From assembly GCF_964340395.1 (NCBI RefSeq), contig NC_135558.1, positions 20,485,871 to 20,549,870 on the forward strand: a stretch of 64,000 nt of DNA, written 5' to 3'. The position numbers and the translations under genes are program-made. Shown piece by piece: positions 10,807-21,100 of this stretch. The notes beneath the pieces were generated by a model, which saw only the letters and a program-made list of their open reading frames with translations, did no database searches and was not told where the DNA came from. The first letter of the stretch is position 1, and every line of letters begins with the position of its first letter. The DNA is from Glandiceps talaboti (lineage: Eukaryota; Hemichordata; Enteropneusta; Spengelidae).

Positions 10807-13346
10807 CTTTTTTTCTTTTTTTTTTAATTATTTTTTTATTTTCCAAAAGAATATAGTAACAACAAAAAGGAAGGAAAAGAAAAGGAGAAAGGGTTACATT
10901 GCACGGTATAAATTGCTATAAAATGCTATAAAGTGATTGGAATCCTATAATGCAGAAGTATCACTCGATTCTTAGATTGTCCCACTTGTTCGAGCAAATT
11001 TCTAGCTTATTTTTCCTCTTCGCTATAAAAATCTCTGTCTCTCTAGCGATTCTGACATTTACTTTGACAAGATTGAATGAAGGAATAGCTTTCCTAATTT
11101 TGCAATCATAGACTGTTTTTTTGACAATCAAAATAAGATGGTTGAACAGTATGTTGAATGATGGGTCACCAAGGAGTATCTGCTTAGTAGACAATGTCAA
11201 TGGTGAATTAATAGCTTTCCCCCACAAGAGAAGAAAGCTTTTCCAAATAACAACAACACATTCACATTTAACAAACAAATGAACAAGGGTTTCATCCTCC
11301 ATATTGCAAAATGTACAGTAGCTACTGTTGACTCTCGGGGGATTCATACGACATAACACATAATTTGTATAGAGTATATTATGTAAAATTTTAAACTGAA
11401 ATTCTTGGAGCTTTGAATTCATCGTCGTCCAAAAAGGCAAGGTAAAGATTTTTGACCACTCATCGTTTTGGATGTCAAGAAAACTTGCAAAATAAATTTT
11501 AGCCTTAGGGGGGATAAAGTAATCTGCTGTCAATCTTTTCCTGATATGCCTAGTTTTGCATTCATTAAGACGTGTTAGTTTGCCACAATTAAGAAAACCA
11601 ATTGGTATCTCTGGCCTTACAATCTCTGCCTTGCCCTTTTTCCATGGAGTCGGAATCGAATGCAAAATACCGTACCAACATAAAAGATTATTGTGATTAC
11701 ACCCTAGACGAGAGAGTTCCTCCCAGCCTTTCAACTTATTTTCTTCGTTAAAAATATCAGCAACAAATACAATTCCTATTCCGTATAAAAACTGGTTAAA
11801 TACAGACTTATGATTCACGAGAATTTCTGAATTGTTCCAGATAACTTGGTGTTCTGTAGGGAGATTAGAAATATAATTGATTTCACTCCAACACACAAGG
11901 CTTTCTTTAAAGAAACTTGGAAGTACAACTGGCAATAAATTGACATTATAATTACATCGCAAAATAAGCTTACCACCAATAGGCCTCAGAAAGAAGTCTA
12001 ATATTAATTTCCATGGGTGTTTGAAATCATCAACATGGTATCTACTTAGCCAAGTTACTCTGAAGGCCTTGTACAAAGCAAAAATATCAATCATACCTAA
12101 CCCCCCCTCATTAATATCACCAATCAATGTGTTTCTACTAATTCTATCCGGACCTTTCCATATGAAACGGTGAATATGACTATTTAAAATCTTAATGTCC
12201 CTTTTCTTGACTTGGATGAGATTAAAAATATACAGAAACTTTGGGATGATAAGTGACTTTATGATTTGAATCTTACCAATCAAAGTTAGCCCTCTAGAGT
12301 TCCACAGGTTGAGTAAACGATGCATAGACTTAAGCGGGGCCGATATATTTTCCGAATATGCAAGTGAAGTGTTGTAGGAAAAGAATATTCCGACAATTTT
12401 TATTGGCGTTTTAGACCATTTGAAGTCAAAAGGCTCATCCTGTCTATGCCTCCATTTACCCAGCCACATTACTTCTGTTTTACAACGGTTGAGTGAGAGA
12501 CCAGAAGCAGAATGGAAATTACGCAGCAGAGACATAAGATTTACTACAGAGTCTTCGTCTGATATAAAACATGTTAAATCGTCCGCAAATGCAGAATTCT
12601 TGACCTGTGTACCTGAAATGTCTATGCCCTTTATGGAATCTTTTTGAATAATTGATACTAAAAGTATTTCTAGACCTAAAATAAACAGTATGGGGGATAG
12701 GGGGTCGCCTTGGCGTACACCTCTTTTGATGTCAAAATATCCTGTGGTGAGTCCCCGATTCATAACACAGCTGCTTGGGTTCGAATAGAATAAATGAATC
12801 CATTTACTTAAGGAGGTACCAAAATTAAACTTATCTAGAGTTTTAAATAAAAAAGGCCACTCCAGACTGTCGAAGGCTTTCTCAAAATCTAATGCGACAA
12901 GAATTCCTGGTAGGTCTACTATTTTCGTATACTCCATGATACCTTCAATAATACGAACACAGTCCCCAATCTGACGTCCTTTGATAAATGCTGACTGGGT
13001 TTCATTAATTACAAAAGGGAGAACCTTCTCTAGGCGCTTAGCGATGCATTTCGCACCAATTTTGTAGTCTACATTGAGTAAAGTAATTGGCCTCCAATTC
13101 TTAATAAAACGTTTATCTTTGTCCTTCTTTTCTATGAGGGTAATTACTCCTTGTTTTTGGCTAGGGGTTAGTTCTCCTTTGTCACATGCAGCGTTCAAGC
13201 AATTGACAACAAAAGGTCCAATAAGAGGCCAAAATGTGATAAAAAATTCACCAGTGAGTCCATCATTTCCCGGGGTTTTGTTTTTGGGCATGTCAGTTAA
13301 CGCATTAAACGCTTCATATATAACTTTACAATGAGGTTCTGTCATA
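10806..13346 (-). mobile_element. 5'-truncated Tx1/L1-like LINE
   Basis: A long reverse-transcriptase frame is followed, on the minus strand, by about 115 bases and then an A-rich tail (about 10806-10850). The endonuclease domain is missing, and an in-frame TAA lies just upstream of the first Met, consistent with 5' truncation during insertion. Wording such as RPITLLNVDYKIGAKCIAKR places it with L1/Tx1-clade elements rather than CR1 or RTE. I found no clear target-site duplication. The 5' boundary is uncertain by a few tens of bases. Confidence 0.8.
10961..13345 (-). CDS. LINE ORF2: reverse transcriptase and C-terminal zinc motif
   Basis: 794 codons with no stop or frameshift. RT motifs are in order: SAFIKGRQIGD, LVALDFEKAFDSLEW, GVRQGDPLSP and the catalytic AFADDLTCF. 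The C-terminus has a CCHC-type motif (CTFCNMEDETLVHLFVKC). The endonuclease that normally precedes the RT is absent, so the protein could not act alone in target-primed integration. The intact frame argues for a recent insertion. It sits antisense between the cyclase and the esterase. Confidence 0.85.
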   Translation of the reverse strand: MTEPHCKVIYEAFNALTDMPKNKTPGNDGLTGEFFITFWPLIGPFVVNCLNAACDKGELTPSQKQGVITLIEKKDKDKRFIKNWRPITLLNVDYKIGAKCIAKRLEKVLPFVINETQSAFIKGRQIGDCVRIIEGIMEYTKIVDLPGILVALDFEKAFDSLEWPFLFKTLDKFNFGTSLSKWIHLFYSNPSSCVMNRGLTTGYFDIKRGVRQGDPLSPILFILGLEILLVSIIQKDSIKGIDISGTQVKNSAFADDLTCFISDEDSVVNLMSLLRNFHSASGLSLNRCKTEVMWLGKWRHRQDEPFDFKWSKTPIKIVGIFFSYNTSLAYSENISAPLKSMHRLLNLWNSRGLTLIGKIQIIKSLIIPKFLYIFNLIQVKKRDIKILNSHIHRFIWKGPDRISRNTLIGDINEGGLGMIDIFALYKAFRVTWLSRYHVDDFKHPWKLILDFFLRPIGGKLILRCNYNVNLLPVVLPSFFKESLVCWSEINYISNLPTEHQVIWNNSEILVNHKSVFNQFLYGIGIVFVADIFNEENKLKGWEELSRLGCNHNNLLCWYGILHSIPTPWKKGKAEIVRPEIPIGFLNCGKLTRLNECKTRHIRKRLTADYFIPPKAKIYFASFLDIQNDEWSKIFTLPFWTTMNSKLQEFQFKILHNILYTNYVLCRMNPPRVNSSYCTFCNMEDETLVHLFVKCECVVVIWKSFLLLWGKAINSPLTLSTKQILLGDPSFNILFNHLILIVKKTVYDCKIRKAIPSFNLVKVNVRIARETEIFIAKRKNKLEICSNKWDNLRIE

Positions 13347-13523
13347 AATTATACCTTTATAAATCAACTTCTGTTACACTCTAAATAATACAGTTCAGTA
13401 TTTAAAGTATAACATATGGTTTACGGTAGTTTATATATAAACTCGGTATATGTAAAATGTTAAATGCCTATGCTGGAATAAACAGTGCTCAATACATATC
13501 TATGTAGAGCGGTGTAAATAACA

Positions 13524-13673
13524 CAGTGTCAAGTAAGATACACAGGAGCCGTTACACAGTGTTTTTACGCTCATGCGATCATGAGACGATGATCGCAATA
13601 GCGATGATGTCGTCTGGTGGTCGCAACAGCGTGAAACACTGTATAACGGCTCCTGTGTATCTTACTTTATACT
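13524..13673. mobile_element. MITE-like hairpin element
   Basis: Left arm from 13531 (AAGTAAGATACACAGGAGCC...) and right arm ending at 13665 are inverted repeats of about 34 bases with one mismatch in the core. Weaker pairing extends outward to CAGT/ACTG and inward through the loop. No convincing flanking duplication. Fits a small non-autonomous DNA transposon or foldback element. Confidence 0.65.
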
Positions 13674-14074
13674 GTTATATATATATATCACGAAATTTAA
13701 AGAAAGAGAGGAGAAAACAGTCTTGTGTGATGCACGTGTACTCTCGTTGTACTGTCGGAGAGCATACCCGAACTTCCTATTTTGCTGTACAGCTACACTC
13801 GTGGCGGCGGCAACGACGACAATTACTTACGAACAGAACATTTCTTTCATGACGGCATTTATTCAAGTAGAGAACATGGCATTTGTGTAGAGAAGCGGGG
13901 AAAAAGCTTGTTACCAGGAATCCAATAAAAAGAAGATAGAGAGGAGGAAAATGAGAGGTAGAGAAACATGAAGATGTTTTGGGTAGTTTTTTTTTACCAT
14001 TTTTTAATCGACCCACCCACCGACCCATCGACACATAGATTGAAGAGATTGAATTTATGTCAAAAAATTGAATT

Positions 14075-14284
14075 TGTAGAAGAAGAAAAACAGTACTAGT
14101 ATTACACAGACGAGATGTTCATGTCGTATTCAATGAACGTCTATTGAGAGCAATAGAGAAAACTGAGCTGGCCCAGTGGTTCAATCTAATAAAGAAAAAC
14201 TGTGCATGTGAAGAAGTATGCAGACGGCGATATGGGCAACACGTGGAAGAAGATATTTGGATTCCAATCACTTTGAATAGTTAA
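14075..14284 (+). other. unassigned reading-frame remnant
   Basis: An open frame of 69 codons with protein-like composition (for example KTELAQWFNLIKK, then CACEEVCRRRYGQH) ending in TAA. No ATG at its start; a possible acceptor (ATTACACAG) lies inside it. I do not recognise the family. It could be the last exon of a gene or a transposon remnant. Confidence 0.2.
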
Positions 14285-14328
14285 AAAAAAGAAAAGAGAT
14301 TGTGTTGGTTATTAATGATAAAGTACAT

Positions 14329-14603
14329 CCAGTCAGACTTATTTCTGTCTTTAGTACACTTGTATTGATTACTGCTATCAACTTAAAGGAAAAGTCCAGT
14401 CAGACTTATTTCTGTCTTTAGTACACTTGTATTGATTACTGCTATCAACTTAAAGGAAAAGTCCAGCCAGACTTATTTCTGCCTTTAGTACACTTGTATT
14501 AATTACTGCTATCAACTTAAAGGAAAAGTCCAGTCAGACTTATTTCTGCCTTTAGTACACTTGTATTGATTACTGCTATCAACTTAAGGTAAAAGTCCAT
14601 AAA
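14329..14603 (+). repeat. 67-bp tandem repeat, four copies
   Basis: Four copies with about 67-bp period, each carrying CCAGTCAGACTTATTTCTG and ACTTGTATTGATTACTGC. The same unit appears in reverse orientation, about 2.5 copies, at 54255-54445 inside a glycine-transporter intron. Confidence 0.9.
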
Positions 14604-15199
14604 TAGCACCTTGGTAAGGGACTTAACTATGGAATCTTGTTAAGAAGTCCTACTGCACTTGTGTGATCGACCAGTCTGGGTATTTCCTGCAAGGATTTAC
14701 GGGGAATCATTATTATGAAATCAGTAATACCCTAATCTCTTTGGCAAATACAAAGAGAATTTGTTTTTCCTCCAAACCCCCCCCCCTCCTATTTTTCTTG
14801 TAATATAGCAAGGTATACTTGTACTTGTATCATGTACTTCTTCAAAACAGAACAAAAATCTACATTTTGTTTTTAAACTTATCAATGAATTGTGTATCAA
14901 ACCTGTCATCCCAGAGTCCCATTCTGTATTTTCTCAATCTTGCCATGTGAGGGCACCATGCCACAGTAAAGCAACTGCGCCTCCATGACTGCCTCCTTTT
15001 CGCACCCTGTGCATAGGAAAGTGTCACAAACTTTTATGAAGTCGGGAGTCTGCATAAAGAATGGTCTAGTTGAGCACATTCTCTAGCTTAATTGGATGTT
15101 GCCCATAGCTTTTTCATTACACTTTTAACCTTTCCCATCTCACACTCTCTTGCTTTGTTTTAAAACGAATGACAACATTTTGAATGCAGTATGAAATCA
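14604..15199. other. non-coding stretch
   Basis: No gene recognised; a poly-C/poly-G patch near 14778. Possible upstream fragments of the following LINE towards the end. Confidence 0.4.
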
Positions 15200-17292
15200 C
15201 TATAGCAACACATCACAAAAAAGCTTATCATGTTCTAGTATTGATGAATACACGGATGTAGTTACATCGTACATTGGTTTCTGTGAAAATACGTGCATTC
15301 CGACAAAATCCATCATCACATATATATGCAGATGAAAAACCATGGTTTACAAAGGAACTGAAAATTATGGTCAAGAGAAAAGATGAAGCCTGTGAAAATG
15401 AGGATAAGGTATTGTATAAAAAGACTAAGTATGAAATTCAGAAAGCAAAAAAAAAAAAAAAGCCAAGTTAAAGTATAAGGTCAGATTAGAGGAATAGTTT
15501 ACAACTAACAACATGTATAGCATCTGGCAAAGTCTCCAGAAAATAACTGATTACAAGAAAAACTTAGAAATGGACACTAGCAATGACCCAACACTTCCCG
15601 ATAAATTAAATGAATTCTACAGTTAAGTAGATTTGATAAACAGAACACAAACCGCGCTTATCGTCCGCCACAATCTTCTTCTCCATTACCTGCACCGCCT
15701 TTCAGCATATTCAGGAACCAGAGGTTAGAAAATTATTTAATGCACAGAATAGCAAGAAAGCACCGTACCCGGACCCAACAATGTATCACCACGCACCCTG
15801 AAGAACGAACTGCTGAACAAATCTCTCCGGTTTTTACCGATATTTTCAACGACTCTCTTAGCCAATGCAAAGTACCCGTGTGTTTTAAAACATCCAAAAG
15901 TATACCAGAACCAAAGAAAAGTAAAATCTCTTGCCTTAGTAGCGTTAACATCAGTTTTCATGAAAGTGTTTGAAAGGTTAATTTTGAAATCTCTTTTAAG
16001 TCTGTCACTAACTTATCACTCGATCAATTTCAATCTGCATAGGTCTGTTGATGATGCCGTTGTATAGCCCTCCTAGAGTCACCATGCACATATGCAAGGG
16101 CCCTTTTTGCAGATTACATCTCGGCCTTTAACACGATAATTCCACAGAGATTATACGACAAACTCTGTTCACTGAAAATTGATAATTCAATGTGTTTATG
16201 TTTGTGGGTCTTAGACTTTCTGTCGGATAGTCCCCAGCATGTTCAGCTGGGTAAGAGGCTGTCTGAATCGATAACTTTAAACACAGGTGTACCACAGGGC
16301 TGTGTCTTATCACCTCTATTGTATTCTCTGTTCACAAACAATTGTGTATCACATGATGAGTCAGTAAAGTTGATCAAGTTTGCTGACGACACCACTGTGG
16401 CAGGGTTAATTTCAAAGTGTGATGAAACACGGTACAGGGCCGAGGTTACTAAGTTGGTGGATTGGAGTTCATATAATAATTTAGTTACTAAACATCCAAA
16501 AAACGAAAGAGACGATCATCGACTTAAGAATAAGACCGCCACTGTTGCACTGGAAATTGATAGTAAATCCGTTGAAATGGTTGATTGTTTTAAATTCCTT
16601 GGTACACTTATTTCAAACTGAATGAAATGGGAAGCAAACATTAATGCAATTGTCAACAAAGCCAGTCAACGTATGTTCTTTTCAAGGAAACTAAAGAAAT
16701 TTGGTGCAAGTGAGACACTATTGGTTCGTTTTTACAGAGCAGTCATAGAAAGTGTACTTACCTTCTCTATAGTTGTGTGGTATGGTAATGCCACAAAGAA
16801 GTAAAAAAAAAACCTTGAAAGCATAGTTAAAACTGCTTCTAAAGTCATTGGAGCTAATTTACCTTCCATTGAGTCATTGTATCATACACGTTTATCTGGT
16901 AAATGTATAAATATCATTGATGACGCTTCTCACCCATCAAACAGCCTTTTTCAAATTACTCCCCTCTGGGAAACGTTTCAGATGTCTTAGAACCAAAACT
17001 ACACGTTTTAAGAATAGTTTTTATCTGAGAGCAATCACTTAACAAAACTCCTCCTGAGTGATTTTACTATCCTATCGGAATGGATCAATTCCTTTTATCA
17101 TAAGAGTTGTGATTAGTATATATTTCTACCTTATTGTACAGTATTTTATCATATTGTATTATTGTACTGTATGTACTGTATATATGTGTATCATGCTGTA
17201 TTTGTCATGTGCTGTTGATCGTTTTAGCAACACCAAGACATATTCCTTTTCGATTTTGTCAATAAAGTAATCTAATCTAATCTAATCTAATA
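15200..17292 (+). mobile_element. degenerate Rex1/L2-like LINE
   Basis: Pieces of a single LINE ORF2 are readable in several frames: KPWFTKELK near 15335, a palm segment (ADYISAFNTIIPQRL) near 16110, GVPQGCVLSPLLYSLFTN near 16290, FADDTTVAGLI near 16380, then FKFLGTLIS and the thumb region, and finally RTKTTRFKNSFYLRAIT near 17000. Frameshifts and stops separate them, so it is a pseudogene. The 3' end is a (TAATC)n tail after AATAAAG at about 17262-17292, typical of Rex1/CR1/L2 relatives. The 5' end is truncated and its position approximate. Confidence 0.8.
16190..16804 (+). pseudogene. reverse-transcriptase core of the Rex1/L2-like LINE
   Basis: Contains RT motifs GVPQGCVLSP and KFADDTTVAGL followed by FKFLGTLIS; an in-frame stop at about 16619 splits it from the next segment (MKWEANINAIVNKASQR). 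The catalytic FADD is kept although the element is broken elsewhere. Confidence 0.8.
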
Positions 17293-18080
17293 TAAAACGC
17301 TGAGCACTGCGTGACATTATGCACAGTTGCATTTATTTAATACCTATTGCTTATCCTGAAGTCCACATAGGACACCTTAATAATAAACAATAACATAACA
17401 TAACATACCAAAGGCAATGAGAGAGAGAAATTCAGACATTCCCTGTTATTGTCCTTGCTTTACACATTCATACATTTTCACAACCAATTGTAAATAAATG
17501 CCTAATAGAGAAGGCGTGCTGGGCTTTGACTTCGACTAGCTAAAACGAAAGCACTGGGTCCTTGTTTGAGTGAGGGCGCTAACAATATGCTTAACTATGG
17601 TACAAAATTAAATTATTTCGATTATAAAATTAAATTATTTTGATTTAATACTTTGATTTGTAATTACAATTAAACACAACATTTAATAAGTGCACACTTC
17701 TGGCAATGGAACTGGTTGCAACAAACACCACGAGCTGAACAATGATTGTAAAAGTAATTATTTACATCTACAAAATATTTTATTCAATATTGCAGCATTT
17801 TAAGACAGTACAATATAGTTACTTTGGAAAGATAAATTGGAAATGAATGTAAAGTTTTGATCCGTCGTCTACTTCAGACCTTGATCATTCCAAAGTAACT
17901 ATATTGTACAGTCTTATTGCTTCTTGGAACCATGATCAATATTCTCCATTGTAGCATTTCAATTTAGCTATCAGCTATATCATATTTGTAATACTACATC
18001 TTAAGAAGACTAACACTCTGATTATATTGCTGTAGTTTTCATCCACTTGAACTAAACTGGTGATGACATCACAGATGACA
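17293..18080. other. non-coding; esterase 3' flank
   Basis: Downstream (minus sense) of the esterase stop codon. It carries short TAACA repeats near 17390 and a hairpin at 17801-17916; a minus-strand AATAAA at about 17779-17784 could serve polyadenylation of the esterase. Confidence 0.4.
17801..17916. repeat. 28-bp inverted repeat (hairpin)
   Basis: Arms 17801-17828 and 17889-17916 match as inverted repeats with one mismatch (core CAATATAGTTACTTTGGA). Spacer 60 bp. MITE remnant or 3' UTR hairpin of the esterase. Confidence 0.8.
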
Positions 18081-18113
18081 TCATAGTTCATCTCTTTGAC
18101 TCTTACTAAACAC
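18081..18113 (-). CDS. carboxylesterase exon 3 (33 nt, ER retrieval signal)
   Basis: Follows a TTGTATTTTACAG acceptor in phase 0 and reads VFSKSQRDEL then TGA. The match of phase, acceptor and an RDEL end makes chance unlikely, though no transcript confirms it. Confidence 0.75.
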   Translation of the reverse strand: MFSKSQRDEL

Positions 18114-21100
18114 CTGTAAAATACAACACACAATACATAAATTAAGTTTCATAATTATCATTAAAGCTTAGACTGTCAAATTCAGTCATTGAGGGCGCTT
18201 CTATATCCTTGATACAATCTGATTAAAATCTGGTGGAGAAAACGGATAGATTTCTTTTCATTTATCTTTGTATATTGTTGTCTGTTTTTTATGTTATCAT
18301 AATGAGTTAGTTATCGCCTTGATGAACCTGAGGACGATGAACTTAGAACAACCAAATCAAATAAAAAAACAATATGCAATAGAAATAAAGGTATTTTAAT
18401 CAGATTGACAATGGATATAAAGTTTATCATTATAACAACATTTTAGGCAGCTAAAACACTTCACTGATTTCATGACAAAAAACATTAAAGTTACACAGGC
18501 TGTAATTTGGGGACATATTTTCAGCTAAAGGAAATGTGCCAGTACACAACACAATGACTTATACAGTACAGTACAGTACAGTACAGAACAGAACAGAACA
18601 GAACAAACAAACAAACAAACAAATTCACAGAAAAGTTATTCAGAAGCAAACTTAAGGCAAGTCTACATAGAATAACAAAAGTCACTGAATATGGAAAAAT
18701 ACCAAGCTATGTACAGTAATATTTGGTAACTAAAAAATTACATCACAATGTCAATTTTATATCACATTTGAATTCCTGGTGGAACTCTGCAAATTGTTAA
18801 ACATGATCCAATTCAAAAATAGGACTAGTATTTTTGAACTTTCTCCATTCTGTTTGGAAATTTTGATTTCCCTGTGACACAAAGTGTACAGTTCCAAAAC
18901 TTGTTACAATGTATACAACGATGATATTTTGTATGGTTGATAACAAATATGGCATTGGAAATGCTGGTTATAGCTGGATTTTTAGTTGTCTGCTAGGTTT
19001 GTGATAGGTATTGACTGATGTATGAGGGCACCCCATCACTCAATCTGATTAAAATCCGATGTAGATGTCGGCTAATCGTGCATTGCTATCTTACCATCGT
19101 TATTTAGCTTGAATTGACCTTCGTAGTACATGTTTACGTTTTTAGCCTGATCGCCTCAGGAGGCGATCAGGCTAAAAAAATGTAAACATGTACCAAGAAG
19201 GTCAATTCAGGCAAAATAACGAAGGTAAAATAGCAATGAACGATTAGCCGACATCTACATCGGATTTTAATCAGATTGCCCATCACTGGCCTGTGATAGG
19301 TATTGACTGATGTGTGAGGGTGCCCCATCACTGGCCTGTGATAGGTATTGACTGATGTGTGAGGGTGCCCCATCACTGGCCTGTGATAGGTATTGACTAG
19401 TGTGTGAGTGCACCCATCACTGCCCTGTGATAGGTATTGACTGATCTGTGAGGGTGCCCCATAACTGGCCAGTGATAGGTATTGACTGATGTGTGAGGGT
19501 GCCCCATCACTGGCCTGTGATAGGTATTGACTGATGTGTGAGGGCACCCATCACTGGCTTGTGATAGGTATTGACTGTTGTATGAGGGTGCCCCATCACT
19601 GGCCTGTGATAGGTATTGACTAATGTGTGAGGGCGCCCCATCATGGTATACTTTACAGACTATCTGCACTACCTGCAACCAGGATATTTTATTTCATCAA
19701 ATAACCAGTATTCACTAAAGACTGGTCAATTATTCATAAAAAGACACTGTCTCTGTTAGTGGTCAGTATTATCTGTAGGTGGTATAGTGGCAAGTTTAAA
19801 TCTTGAGTGAAAGCTTTGTGTTGAATCTGTCACCAGTGTACCCTCTAAGCTAACTTGATGCGCCACTGACGCACAATTTCTAGTGACGCACCAAAATTTG
19901 GTTTTCCCCCATCTTTTATATGTGGTGACTCACAAGAAATGTCAGTTTTTATCATTTTGACTCACAACAACAAAATGTGGCTATCACTAGAGGACACACT
20001 ATCTGTCACCATCTTAAAACTGTACCGTTGTGAATGGGGTATCATTCTTTGACCAGACAACCACAATATATTAATTGAAATGTTTTAATTACCAATAATG
20101 AAACGTTTAACATGCTAACCTGTGGTCGATATTATCCATATTCAATAATAATTCAGAATGCCCTCTCACCATAATAAACAGTATTATTTAGTGGGTGATG
20201 TATAATAATACAAGTTTATAATAACAACAACTTTTTAGACTTCAAGACAGTCACTGACTGTGTTTCTGTCATGTGACTTGGTCACATGTTTTACGTTTTC
20301 AGTTATTGGTTGTGTTTCTGTAATGTGATGTGGTGACATGTCTTACCTGTTCAGAGGGATTATAGAAAGTCTGCTTTGTCCAGAAATGACAGTTTTCAGC
20401 TCGTAGTCGGAAAGAGATTTCAGGATTATTGATACGTTTACCACTTAGAGTGATGTATCTTCCTTTTGGACCAAAATATGGCCATCGGTTCTGAGCAACC
20501 TCATTCTCATGCTTTTTATTTGGATCACTGTCAGAAAAGAACAAATGAATACAAACATGTTATGATCAAGTTCACTGTTAGCAGACACAGTTCTATAAAA
20601 GTGACACTTCAAGTTCAGGAGTTGTCCAATACCTATGCCCATATCAAGTAGTTTAGAATTGTTTGTTGACAGACATGGAATCATGATCACATTGTAATCT
20701 GATTAATCTGATGTAGTGTTTATTGTTCAAATCTTTATAATACCTCTATTTCCTACATTTAATGTCATTTGTTCCATCAGTGAGTGCCTCCTTCCTACAT
20801 CTGACACAAATTGGGAGTTCATGTTCAAATCTCACATGTATGCATAGCCTATCAAAATCTGTCTGACTGTTAACACACCAGGATTGAAGATGAAAACAAA
20901 CAGACCCACCAAAACAATAACAATGCCATCATTGTCTGTACTCTAGCTGTGCTCAAGCTCTGTTGGAACAAAGTGTTCTGAGATACTGTACCCGTAAGTT
21001 TCCGAGGTAAGCCGCATTCTCATTGGTTGAGTGGGTTACTCAACAACACCCAGGATTTGATTTTTTTGAATGTGAGTGCCTACATGTATGGTATTGCATC

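Noticed and set aside
13777-14034. Minus-strand 85-codon hydrophobic frame
   Set aside because: No family features, low-complexity start, and no matching splice partners.
10931-14276. 16-base inverted match (AAAGTGATTGGAATCC) at 10931-10946 and 14261-14276 as transposon ends around the Tx1-like LINE
   Set aside because: A match of this length is expected by chance about once in a window this size, and nothing else supports element ends there.
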